From the NCBI GenBank assembly GCA_910578185.1, contig CAJTPN010000010.1, forward strand, positions 73,541 to 137,540: a DNA stretch of 64,000 nt, in the 5' to 3' direction. The DNA comes from an uncultured Acetatifactor sp. Its GTDB lineage: Bacteria; Bacillota; Clostridia; Lachnospirales; Lachnospiraceae. A program made the position numbers and the translations under genes. Under the pieces are notes generated by a model. It had not been told where the DNA came from. It saw only the letters and a program-made list of their open reading frames with translations, and did not search any database. The stretch's first letter is position 1; every line of letters begins with the position of its first letter. This document shows positions 1 through 7,737 of the stretch, one piece after another.

Positions 1-42
1 TTGTGTCAGAAGCTGGTGGATATGAAAAAATATCTTTATTAA
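1..42 (+). CDS. C-terminal tail of an unidentified gene (cut by window edge)
   Basis: Frame 1 is open from the first base and ends at a TAA at 40-42, giving a 13-residue tail with basic residues (ending DMKKYLY). It may be the end of an upstream gene. It is too short to assign a family, and a chance open frame cannot be excluded. Confidence 0.3.
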   Translation: MCQKLVDMKKYLY

Positions 43-117
43 TATGATCTCGATTATACAGGGAAGGTGATGGGAGCTGGAACATTGCGAAAACCAGGAT
101 TTTACCTAAAACGGCTA

Positions 118-146
118 TTCCATTATACGGTAAAGTGTGTTATGAT
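118..146 (+). promoter_or_regulatory. Candidate sigma-A promoter for fba
   Basis: TTCCAT at 118-123 and TATGAT at 141-146 are separated by 17 bases. The -35 box is imperfect. A start near 153 would give the aldolase gene a leader of about 215 nt that includes the palindrome at 193-226. Confidence 0.4.
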
Positions 147-192
147 GAAACAGACAGCAGGTTAGTTTCCCATTTCAGGGAACTAATGGAAG

Positions 193-226
193 TCAAATAC
201 GCCGCAGCATGCTGCGGGGCATTTGA
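193..226 (+). repeat. Palindromic repeat element, copy 1
   Basis: TCAAATAC-GCCGCAG-CATG-CTGCGGGGC-ATTTGA forms a near-perfect inverted repeat with one mismatch. The adjoining CCCTCGCGGCGTTCG (227-241) is also conserved, in opposite orientation, beside the hairpin near 57122-57200. This marks it as a dispersed REP-like element rather than a simple terminator. Confidence 0.6.
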
Positions 227-369
227 CCCTCGCGGCGTTCGTCAAGTTATGCCACATGGCTTTATCTCCGGGCAGGGAAAGACGGATTTTGTATGCAAGG
301 TACAAAGGCGATGAGATTGACTTGATTTAATGCTTGCGGGAATCATATCATGAAACGGAGGAATGTAAA

Positions 370-1233
370 ATGTTAGTTTCTGCAACGGAAATGTTGAAAA
401 AGGCGAAAGCAGGCCATTATGCGGTAGGACAGTTCAACATTAACAATCTGGAGTGGACCAAGTCCATTTTGCTGACGGCAAAAGAGTGTAAGTCTCCTGT
501 TATTCTGGGCGTATCCGAAGGCGCTGGCAAGTATATGGGCGGATATCACGCGGTGGTCGGAATGGTAAACGGTCTGTTAAAGGATCTGGATATTGATGTG
601 CCGGTGGCGCTGCATTTGGATCACGGCTCTTTCGAAGGCTGCTATAAGTGCATTGAGGCAGGTTTCTCTTCCATCATGTTTGATGGTTCTCATTATCCGA
701 TTGACGAAAATATTACAAAGACCACGGAGTTGGTTGCGGCAGCTCATGGAAAGGGAATTTCCATCGAGGCGGAGGTTGGTTCCATCGGCGGAGAAGAGGA
801 TGGCGTCGTGGGTATGGGCGAGTGCGCGGATCCTAAGGAATGTAAGTCCATTGCGGATCTGGGTGTGGATTTCCTGGCAGCCGGCATTGGAAACATTCAT
901 GGCAAATATCCTGCAAACTGGAAGGGACTTAGCTTTGAAACTCTGGATGCGGTTCAGCAGCTTACCGGAGAGCTTCCGCTGGTGCTTCACGGCGGCACGG
1001 GCATTCCTGCAGATATGATCAAGAAGGCCATCAGTCTGGGTGTGGCAAAGATTAATGTAAACACCGAATGCCAGCTGGCATTTGCGGAGGCAACCCGTAA
1101 ATATATTGAAGCAGGCAAGGATCAGGAAGGTAAGGGATTTGATCCTCGTAAGCTGCTGGCTCCCGGCGCAGAAGCGATAAAGGCAACCGTAAAGGAGAAG
1201 ATGGAACTGTTTGGTTCCGTTGGAAAGGCATAA
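370..1233 (+). CDS. fba: Class II fructose-1,6-bisphosphate aldolase
   Basis: Zinc-dependent aldolase of glycolysis and gluconeogenesis, splitting fructose-1,6-bisphosphate into DHAP and glyceraldehyde-3-phosphate. The 287-residue protein has the class II signatures: the N-terminal GQFNINNLEW segment, metal-binding HLDHG near residue 87, the acidic EAEVGSIGGEEDG stretch, and HGGTGIP followed by KINVNTE for phosphate binding. Length is normal. ATG 370 is preferred because GGAGG lies about 7 bases upstream; an in-frame codon at 334 would add 12 residues without such a site. The gene appears monocistronic, with its own promoter candidate and an intrinsic terminator right after the stop. The close relative tagatose-bisphosphate aldolase cannot be fully excluded from sequence alone. 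Confidence 0.93.
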   Translation: MLVSATEMLKKAKAGHYAVGQFNINNLEWTKSILLTAKECKSPVILGVSEGAGKYMGGYHAVVGMVNGLLKDLDIDVPVALHLDHGSFEGCYKCIEAGFSSIMFDGSHYPIDENITKTTELVAAAHGKGISIEAEVGSIGGEEDGVVGMGECADPKECKSIADLGVDFLAAGIGNIHGKYPANWKGLSFETLDAVQQLTGELPLVLHGGTGIPADMIKKAISLGVAKINVNTECQLAFAEATRKYIEAGKDQEGKGFDPRKLLAPGAEAIKATVKEKMELFGSVGKA

Positions 1234-1256
1234 ATAAGTATTTCACATAAAGAGCG

Positions 1257-1287
1257 ACCGCCACTGTCATGTGGCGGTTGTTTTTTT
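1257..1287 (+). terminator. Intrinsic terminator of fba
   Basis: Stem ACCGCCAC (1257-1264) pairs with GTGGCGGT (1271-1278), with a 6-nt loop, followed by TGTTTTTTT. It lies 24 bases after the fba stop codon. Confidence 0.9.
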
Positions 1288-1360
1288 GAACGTTCTGTGA
1301 AGCTGTCCGTATCTGTTAAAAAAGTAGTGGAAATTTACTGCGTAATATTGCAGAAATGGA

Positions 1361-1388
1361 TTGCCAAATTGCGAGGATTTGCTATAAT
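1361..1388 (+). promoter_or_regulatory. Promoter of a small untranslated transcript
   Basis: TTGCCA (1361-1366) and a perfect TATAAT (1383-1388) are separated by 16 bases. No ORF with a ribosome-binding site follows before the hairpin at 1521-1547. Confidence 0.6.
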
Positions 1389-1394
1389 AAATGC

Positions 1395-1550
1395 GTGGCG
1401 ACATTTTGGCAACAGAAAATCACTGCCGTAAGCGATATTCCCAACTTGAAAGTATTAAGGGAAATCCGAAGATGAAAGCGGCCGTTTGAGATCAGGAGCG
1501 AATTACCCCAGAAAGGGAGGATGCCAAGGAACCGGGTTCCTTGGCATTTA
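1395..1550 (+). ncRNA. Putative structured ncRNA or orphan riboswitch-like leader
   Basis: About 155 nt lie between a consensus promoter and an intrinsic-terminator-like hairpin: ATGCCAAGGAA (1521-1531) pairs with TTCCTTGGCAT (1537-1547), followed by TTATTA. The interior can fold: TTCCC and GGGAA pair around an AT-rich loop near 1438-1463, enclosed by GCCG/CGGC. I compared it by eye with T-box, TPP, SAM, lysine, glycine, purine, c-di-GMP, SRP and 6S consensus elements and recognised none. The next gene begins almost 200 bases after the hairpin, so it is either a free-standing small RNA or an attenuator for the downstream acetyltransferase. Confidence 0.4.
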
Positions 1551-1744
1551 TTATGAAAAAGTTATTTAGTAAACAATAAACTGTGATTGGCTTATTTAAT
1601 TGATAATTATAGTATACGGGGCAGAAATGGATAAATCGTGATCATAAATTAAAGATTAATTGAATGAATTATGAACAAAATATGAACATCATGAAATTGA
1701 AGGTTTGACAGTTCTGGAGTGAGAATTTAAAATAGGAGGCATAC

Positions 1745-2491
1745 TTGTATTATTTGAGAAAAATTGAAATTCATGTGGAAGAACGGGATGACATTTTGTA
1801 TGTGACGGATCACGCGGAGGTGGCGGAAAGGCTGAAAAGAGAAGGAAAAGCAGTTTTGATCTATCTGCACCCCCAAAACAGTGATCAGGATTTTTCGCAG
1901 TTTTTGTTTGCGGTGGAAGATCCGGAAAACTTAGAGAAGGAGTATGTGGAACGGGTCTACCGGAGGCTGAAGGGTCTGCCGTGGAATATCTTGGATACGG
2001 CCAGATGCTGTGTCAGAGAAACCGTTCCGGAAGATGTGGATGCATTTTACCGTATTTACAGCAATCCGGATATCACAAAGTATATGGAAGGTCTGTATCA
2101 AGATGTGGAACAGGAGAAGCGGTATGTGCGCAGGTATATGGAAACCGTATATACGTTTTACGGATATGGTGTGTGGACCGTACTGGAGCGGGAGAGCGGG
2201 GCAGTCATTGGCAGGGCCGGTTTTTCCGGCAGGGAAGGATTTGAAGACCCGGAACTGGGCTTTATCATTGGAGTGCCATGGCAGGGAAGAGGGTATGCGG
2301 AAGAAGTGTGCGCCGCCATTTTGAGATATGGCTGGCTGGCGCTGGAGTTTGAAAAGGTACAGGCATTGGTTGAGCCGGGAAATTCTGCATCCTTGAATTT
2401 GTGCCGCAAATTGGGATTTCGATATGTACAAAATGTGGAACTGCAGGGAAAATCCTATTTTCGACTGTTGGTTCAACGAAAGATTTCCTGA
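1745..2491 (+). CDS. GNAT-family N-acetyltransferase
   Basis: Probable acyl-CoA-dependent acetyltransferase; substrate unknown. The C-terminal ~160 residues carry the GNAT fold: RETVPEDVDAFYRIY at the start, then the acetyl-CoA loop in GVPWQGRGYAEEVC (Q-x-x-G-x-G/A type), and NSASLNLCRKLGFRYV near the end. The first ~80 residues form an extra N-terminal region that I cannot assign. The start is the TTG at 1745, because AGGAGG (1734-1739) sits 5 bases upstream and no nearby ATG has a site. The gene stands alone downstream of the putative ncRNA, which could regulate it. Confidence 0.8.
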   Translation: MYYLRKIEIHVEERDDILYVTDHAEVAERLKREGKAVLIYLHPQNSDQDFSQFLFAVEDPENLEKEYVERVYRRLKGLPWNILDTARCCVRETVPEDVDAFYRIYSNPDITKYMEGLYQDVEQEKRYVRRYMETVYTFYGYGVWTVLERESGAVIGRAGFSGREGFEDPELGFIIGVPWQGRGYAEEVCAAILRYGWLALEFEKVQALVEPGNSASLNLCRKLGFRYVQNVELQGKSYFRLLVQRKIS

Positions 2492-2845
2492 ACCCAGCCG
2501 ACGGTTTTGCTTATTTAGATGGTTTTGCAAAAGAAACCGGATTGGAAGAGTGGAAAATACTCCAAGATTAGTAGTCAATATGAAATACCATTAACCAAAG
2601 TACAGAAACATCGGTTTAGGAGAAAATCCGTACCAGAGGTTTTTTTATTAGATTTATAATTTCCCTGGGGCTGTCCGAAATGAAATGTCACTCAAACGCT
2701 GACAGAGCGTATAACACACTACGCCAAAGGACGGATAAGAGGAACAACCTGGCGAAGTGCAGACTTGTGCGGAAAATATGTCGTTAAAACGGCACATATT
2801 CCGCACAAGACATGCTCCGGTCTGCCTTACGGTTCCGGCGTTCTG
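2492..2845. other. Intergenic region with a strong hairpin
   Basis: No credible gene. CTTGTGCGGAAAATATGT (2764-2781) pairs with ACATATTCCGCACAAG (2794-2809), leaving a two-base bulge. The hairpin lies between the convergent acetyltransferase and hflC genes and may terminate or stabilise either transcript. It has no good T tract on either strand. Confidence 0.5.
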
Positions 2846-3715
2846 CTATCTGCCATAAAAGATCTGTGCGATGGGAGATTCCGGAGAGAGGATAACGGTC
2901 TTGTTTCCTCCCTGCATGGAAGCTTTCAGCGCATCCAGGCTTCTGACAAAGGAGTAGAATTCCTGCTTGGATTCATCGTTATAGGCTTCTGACAGAATTC
3001 GCATGTATTCCGCTTCTCCTTCTGCGATCAGAATGGATGCCTGTTTTTCTGCTTCGGAGAGCAAAACGGTCACTTCTTTATCGGTGGTGTTTTTAATCAT
3101 CTGTGCTTCGGAGCTTCCTTCTGCCGTATAAGTAGCGGCGATATTGTCACGCTCGGAAATCATACGCTCGTATACCGCGGCTTTGTTGTCACTGGGAAGA
3201 TCCAGTTTTTTGGTCTCAAAGGACAATAATTCAATGCCGTATTGATCCAGAGAATTTCCGATATTGGCAATAATGGCGGCAGATAATTGGCCGTCCCGTC
3301 CTGAGATGACATCGTCCTGGGTAGTGCTGCTGATAACGTTTTTCGTTGAATTATACACGATGGCGTCCAGACGGCTCTCCGCATTTGTAAGGGAAGAATT
3401 CAGGGTTTGGGCAAATTTCTGAGGATCTGAAATATACCAAAGAATATAGCTGTCACAGATCATGGTTTTCTTATCGCTGGTGATGACGTCGGAAGAAGAC
3501 AGGTCATACAGCAGGATTTGCTTTGGAAGGGTATCCACACTTTGAATAAAAGGAATTTTAAAACTGATACCTGCGTTTGCTACCACATGGTCAATCTTAC
3601 CGAACTGCCGAATCAGGCTATACTCGTTTTCATTTGTTATGACAATGCTGGACGCGCCTGTGAAAAGCAGCGCAATCAAAATAAATACAGATAAAACTTT
3701 CATCGTTGTTTTCAT
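2846..3715 (-). CDS. hflC: HflC-like SPFH-domain membrane protein
   Basis: Partner of HflK; in characterised bacteria the HflKC complex surrounds and modulates the FtsH protease in the inner membrane. The 289-residue protein has one N-terminal hydrophobic segment (residues ~5-27), then an SPFH/band-7 domain (EYSLIRQFGKIDHVV, ISFKIPFIQSVDTLPK, LLYDL). A long helical, Ala/Glu-rich region follows (ISERDNIAATYTAEG, EAEKQASILIAEGEAEYM), typical of HflC. It lies 34 bases downstream of hflK, with a ribosome-binding site (AGGAGATATG) ahead of its ATG, so the two genes form an operon. Length is normal for Gram-positive HflC. Confidence 0.88.
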   Translation of the reverse strand: MKTTMKVLSVFILIALLFTGASSIVITNENEYSLIRQFGKIDHVVANAGISFKIPFIQSVDTLPKQILLYDLSSSDVITSDKKTMICDSYILWYISDPQKFAQTLNSSLTNAESRLDAIVYNSTKNVISSTTQDDVISGRDGQLSAAIIANIGNSLDQYGIELLSFETKKLDLPSDNKAAVYERMISERDNIAATYTAEGSSEAQMIKNTTDKEVTVLLSEAEKQASILIAEGEAEYMRILSEAYNDESKQEFYSFVRSLDALKASMQGGNKTVILSPESPIAQIFYGR

Positions 3716-3749
3716 CTATCATATCTCCTATTCAAGTCGCAGCGAAGTG

Positions 3750-4788
3750 CTATTCTGAAAGTTCGTCATCGGTTACAGGGGGCTCCTGACGGTTATCGCT
3801 ATCGTTGTTTCCGGTAAAAGATTCCAGAGGATAAAAAGTCTGCACATTACCGTTCCCGCTGTCGATCAGGACTTTTAAGTCGGGTAACACCTCCTCCATG
3901 GTCTCATAAAACATACGCTGCTTTGTGATGGCTGGATTTTTGATATATTCCGCATACATTGCGTTAAAGCGTGCCACTTGGGCGGTGGCCTCATTGATGC
4001 GCTCGGTTTTCTGGGCTTCCGCGTCCTTAATGATGCCGTCTGCCCGGGCCTGAGCGGACGGGAGCTGTTCATTGCGATATTTGTTAGCGTTATTCAGTGC
4101 TGTTTCCTTGCCCTGCTTTGCTGTTTCAACCGCCTTGAAAGCTTCCATCACAGCTGTGGTGGGAGGCTCGGAGTCCTGGATGGTGATGTTGACCAGCTGG
4201 ACGCCGATGTCGTGATCTTCCAGGCGTTCCAGTATCATTTCTTTGATGGCGGCCTGAATTTCGTTCTTGCCGGTGGTCAGCACGTCGTCCACAGGATAAC
4301 TTCCGATGACAGTACGGATGCAGCTCTGGCTGATATTTTTCAGGATTTCCAGAGGATTTCTGGAGGCGTACATAGCCTTTACAGGATCGCTGTAACGGTA
4401 TTCCACATAGAAATCTACATCAATAAAGTTAAAATCCGATGTGATCATAAGGGATTCATCTTCCACGGATTCGCTGGTGTTGGTCATATAACCTATGGTA
4501 AGTCCCTGGATGGTGGTGTTTACCTTTCGGACATGCTGAATAAACGGGATTTTAAAATGCAGCCCCGGTTCCGTCACTGCCTGAGGAGAACCCAGGGTGA
4601 TCAGTACAGCCTGTTCCTGCTCTTTGATTTCATAGGTTGCGTTGAACAGCAGAAGGACAAGAATAAACAGTGCGGCAACAATGCCGGTGATTTTCCCGTA
4701 GGATTGTTTTTTTCTGGGGGGGAGGCATCTGACCTCCGTCCATGGTTTCAAAGCCATTTCTTCTATTGCGATAAGAATCTCCGTTCAT
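3750..4788 (-). CDS. hflK: HflK-like SPFH-domain protein with apparent N-terminal frameshift
   Basis: Membrane SPFH protein expected to pair with HflC. The main frame (down from 4757) encodes the transmembrane segment ITGIVAALFILVLLLF, the SPFH domain (EQAVLITLGSPQAVTEPGLHFKIPF) and a helical tail. However, the strong AGGAGG site (4795-4800) serves the ATG at 4788 in a different frame. That frame encodes a plausible soluble N-terminus (MNGDSYRNRRNGFET...MPPPQKK) and then runs out. Dropping one base in A7 (T7 at 4707-4713 on the given strand) or in C7 (G7 at 4716-4722) joins it to ...QSYGKITGIVAALF. It could be a sequencing indel, a real mutation or homopolymer slippage. Initiation at ATG 4757 is the alternative, but that codon lacks a ribosome-binding site. 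Confidence 0.8.
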
Positions 4789-4839
4789 ATAGTTCCTCCT
4801 TTGCACAGATACATTAAGTTGTATCAAATTCATAATACA

Positions 4840-4868
4840 ATAGTACGCCATGAGACCGTATTCGTCAA
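4840..4868 (-). promoter_or_regulatory. Promoter of hflKC
   Basis: Read on the minus strand, TTGACG (complement of 4863-4868) and TACTAT (complement of 4840-4845) are separated by exactly 17 bases, about 45 bases upstream of the hflK ribosome-binding site. Confidence 0.65.
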
Positions 4869-5309
4869 TGAATATTTTATAACTTTTTTCTAAAATATAT
4901 TAATGTAGAAATGTGCTTTGGGAGGCGGAGACAAGAGGAAAAGGGATGAGGCAATTGTTTGCAGTCCTTTCCCATGCCGATGTAAAACATTGCATGGTCA
5001 TGGAAACAACAGGTTTTAAATTCAGTGGGATATTAGACAAATTATAGGTAAAAAATGTTTACGTAACGAATAGGCTATGCTATATTTGATGTAAAAGAAT
5101 AACATATAAAGTTCTTTTTCAGAAATAAGCAGGAAGTGATTGGATGAGCCAAGAAGGAGGAATCAAACAGTAATGATTAAAAACATCATTATAATTATAG
5201 GTAACCGTGTTTAAGCATGACACCAAAGGGCTCAGTTTCTGTATGATTGAGAAAATGATAATCAACGTTTTGATTTTTGAAGTAAAAGATCGATCAGGAG
5301 GAAGTATGA
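4869..5309. other. Intergenic region, no clear gene
   Basis: AT-rich stretch between the hflK promoter and the next plus-strand gene. A 13-codon frame (ATG at 5173, with AGGAGG 12 bases upstream) encodes a very hydrophobic peptide, but it is too short and too poorly spaced to claim. No terminator or known RNA was recognised. Confidence 0.4.
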
Positions 5310-5603
5310 ATGAATGCTAAATTATTAGGATTTTTCAGTGGGTTTCCAACGCATCATTTCCCTGTTGAAATTCGCAAAAGCACCGAAAACCAAGAATTAT
5401 TGCAAACTTTATCGCAGATTTTCATGGAACATAATCTGCCTGTCTTTGCTATGGAAGATGAAAGTGCAATTTTTGTTAAGCAAAATAAAGCTACATATGT
5501 AGGAAAGATTCTGTGGATAAACAATGGGAACATCTGTCAGATATCGCAGAAAATTGGAACAAGTGACAGCGCTCCAACAAGTCTGTATGGAGTTTTGTAC
5601 TGA
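5310..5603 (+). CDS. Small protein of unknown function
   Basis: A 97-residue protein with no recognised domain, signal peptide or membrane segment. AGGAGG (5296-5301) lies 8 bases upstream of ATG 5310; the overlapping ATG at 5306 runs into a stop after four codons. The composition is protein-like, with a mixed polar/hydrophobic core (ESAIFVKQNKATYVGKILWINNG that could form a beta-rich fold). It is followed by the membrane protein at 5643, 39 bases later, so they may be co-transcribed. Confidence 0.55.
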   Translation: MNAKLLGFFSGFPTHHFPVEIRKSTENQELLQTLSQIFMEHNLPVFAMEDESAIFVKQNKATYVGKILWINNGNICQISQKIGTSDSAPTSLYGVLY

Positions 5604-5642
5604 GAAATAATATAATCCATAAGCAGGGGCCACGGGGAGGTA

Positions 5643-7331
5643 ATGTTGAAGATGCGGATAAGGGACAGATTCTGCTTGGGTTTTCACAGGACTGTGATTT
5701 ATGCTTTTACTGTGATGATATGTTTTGTCTTGATTCTTTTACTGTTTTGTTCAAAGCTCACAGATTATTCGTATAAAAGGTCTTTCTTGGCGGGAAATAT
5801 ATTGCTCTTGGGCGGTGGAATAGTCGCAGCGGCATGTCTGGTTTTGTTCCGGAAAAAGTGTGGAAGGATATTGGGAAAAATGTGCAGGGATTCCACCAGC
5901 ACCATTCGGAAGCTGACGCTGTTTTTGATTCCCGTACAAATATATATTTGTTACAACGCTTATTTCTACACGGAATGGGATGTGGCGATGATTATCAGGG
6001 AAACGTTTTGCGTGGTGGAAGGCAAACCTTTGACCAGTGTACCCTATTTTTCAATTTATCCCAATAATATATTATTGCTGGCGGTTTTTTCACTCATTAA
6101 AAAAGTGGATTTGTATTTCGGAATTTTGGATGTGCAGGAAGGCATTATGGGGATTGTATGTGTGCAATGCGTCGTATCCGGTGTGACAGGATATATGCTG
6201 TTTCAGATTCTGAAAGAACTTGCGGGAGAATGGGGAGCCTGGTTGGGGTGGATATGTTATCTTGTTTTGGTGGGAAGCAGCGGTTGGCTGATGATTCCCT
6301 ATTCCGATTCCATGGGATTATTCTTTCCCACAGCATTGCTTTTTTTGTATGGAAAGATTCGCAGCGGAAAATATGTCAGACTAAACTGCTTGGGGGTAGG
6401 AACGCTTGCCTTTCTTGGATATCATATCAAACCTCAAATATTGATTACCTTTATCGCCATGACGGCAGTGGAATTATTTTTGCACAGAACCTGTATCGGG
6501 GAAAATATGCAGGAATCAGGGGATCTAAGAAAAAGTAAAGCGGGTGCGGGATTTTCGGAGGCGATAGAAGGAGGACAGGGGAAAAAGGGAGGGATAGAAA
6601 GACAGAGAAAAGAAATCCGGCTGTTGGGCAGGGGAATTTGGTATGTGCTGGCTGGGGGATTGCTGGCAGCGGTTTTGAACGGATTTCTTGTGAGAGATAT
6701 TGCGAGGCAGTTGGATGGGGAAAAAGCGTTTGGCCCGGCGCACTTTGTCATGATGGGATTGAATACGGAAAAAAATGGGGCTTATTTGGAATCGGATGTG
6801 AATTTTTCCCAAAGCTTTGCAACCAAAGCGGAACGGACCCGGGGGAATTTGGAAGTGATCGGACAGCGGTTGAATGATATGGGCGGTCCTGGGCTGGGAA
6901 TGCATTGTGTGCGGAAACTGTTGACTAATTACGGGGACGGAACCTTTGCGTGGCGTCAGGAAGGAAACTTTTTCAGCTATATTTATGAACAGAAAAATCA
7001 GTTTATCTCACCAGCACTGCGCAATATCATATGGGGGGATGGAGCGGCAAACGCCGTCAATGAAACGCTGAAGCATGGAATATGGCTGTGTCTGCTGGCA
7101 GCGTCCCTGGGGGCATTGGGATATCGGAAACAGGCGAATCCTGCGTTGTGTTTGGTACTGCTTGCAATCATGGGACTGACTTTGTTTGGATTGATATTTG
7201 AAGCGAGAGCAAGGTATCTGTATATTTATGTACCATTTTATATCATTTCTGGTGTCCTGGGTGCAAGGAAGATTGTCACAGATTTATTGGAAGCACTTGA
7301 CAAACACGGAAATATGGATATAATGAAATAA
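5643..7331 (+). CDS. Polytopic membrane protein, GT-C glycosyltransferase-like
   Basis: A 562-residue integral membrane protein with roughly 10-12 hydrophobic segments. It probably belongs to the GT-C (dolichyl-phosphate-mannose-type) class, which uses lipid-linked sugars. Supporting features are an acidic residue after the first helices (FYTEWDVAMIIRE), the short periplasmic-type motif PYSDSMGLFFPTALLF in the middle, and a C-terminal soluble stretch followed by a last helix pair. A Lys/Arg/Glu-rich insert (residues ~285-325) forms a long cytoplasmic loop. GGGGAGG precedes the ATG. It resembles the minus-strand protein at 49950-51512 in layout and in a shared M-G-L-N-x-x-x-N-G segment. Sugar and acceptor are unknown. 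Confidence 0.6.
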   Translation: MLKMRIRDRFCLGFHRTVIYAFTVMICFVLILLLFCSKLTDYSYKRSFLAGNILLLGGGIVAAACLVLFRKKCGRILGKMCRDSTSTIRKLTLFLIPVQIYICYNAYFYTEWDVAMIIRETFCVVEGKPLTSVPYFSIYPNNILLLAVFSLIKKVDLYFGILDVQEGIMGIVCVQCVVSGVTGYMLFQILKELAGEWGAWLGWICYLVLVGSSGWLMIPYSDSMGLFFPTALLFLYGKIRSGKYVRLNCLGVGTLAFLGYHIKPQILITFIAMTAVELFLHRTCIGENMQESGDLRKSKAGAGFSEAIEGGQGKKGGIERQRKEIRLLGRGIWYVLAGGLLAAVLNGFLVRDIARQLDGEKAFGPAHFVMMGLNTEKNGAYLESDVNFSQSFATKAERTRGNLEVIGQRLNDMGGPGLGMHCVRKLLTNYGDGTFAWRQEGNFFSYIYEQKNQFISPALRNIIWGDGAANAVNETLKHGIWLCLLAASLGALGYRKQANPALCLVLLAIMGLTLFGLIFEARARYLYIYVPFYIISGVLGARKIVTDLLEALDKHGNMDIMK

Positions 7332-7344
7332 CAAATAGCAGATA

Positions 7345-7702
7345 AATGCGGTGACGAAGAGAGTAGCTGTCCCAGGAAAGCAGCAGCGAGCCGGTGAGGG
7401 TGCGAGACCGGTGCCGGTAAGGGGCGGGGAAGATCACTTCCGAGCAGACAGGACCAAAGGAGAGAGCGCCGATGCCGAATCCGGGGGATTGCGGTGCGGC
7501 TAGTTGGGCTCCCGGTAGTTCTGGACGGCGTTCCCCCGTTATGGGAAAGCATATAATTCTCTCATAGGACAGAGTCGGCGGCAGCCGTGCAGGCACAGTG
7601 GCCGGACAAAGGGGCAGTTTGGGAGAACGTATGAGGTAACAGGTGGTTTAGCGAATATCTTGCGGGTTGAGGTTTCGTCCTTTTACGGACGGAACCTTTT
7701 TT
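7345..7702 (+). promoter_or_regulatory. T-box riboswitch leader of ileS (tRNA-Ile sensing)
   Basis: The leader opens with the stem I base motif GACGAAGAGAGTAG (near 7353), has a candidate AUC isoleucine specifier near 7433, and ends with the T-box sequence AGGTGGTTTAGCG (7641-7653), which contains the TGG that pairs with the tRNA CCA end. The terminator follows: AGGTTTCGTCC (7670-7680) pairs with GGACGGAACCT (7687-7697), then TTTTTT. Uncharged tRNA-Ile should stabilise the antiterminator and allow ileS transcription. The T-box core departs from the usual GGTGGNACCGCG. Confidence 0.85.
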
Positions 7703-7737
7703 GATTTCCGCAGGAAAGCAAAGAAAGGATGAGAAAA

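Noticed and set aside
1705..1733. TTGACA-17-TAAAAT promoter for the acetyltransferase
   Set aside because: Transcription would start near 1740, after the AGGAGG at 1734-1739, so the message would lack its ribosome-binding site.
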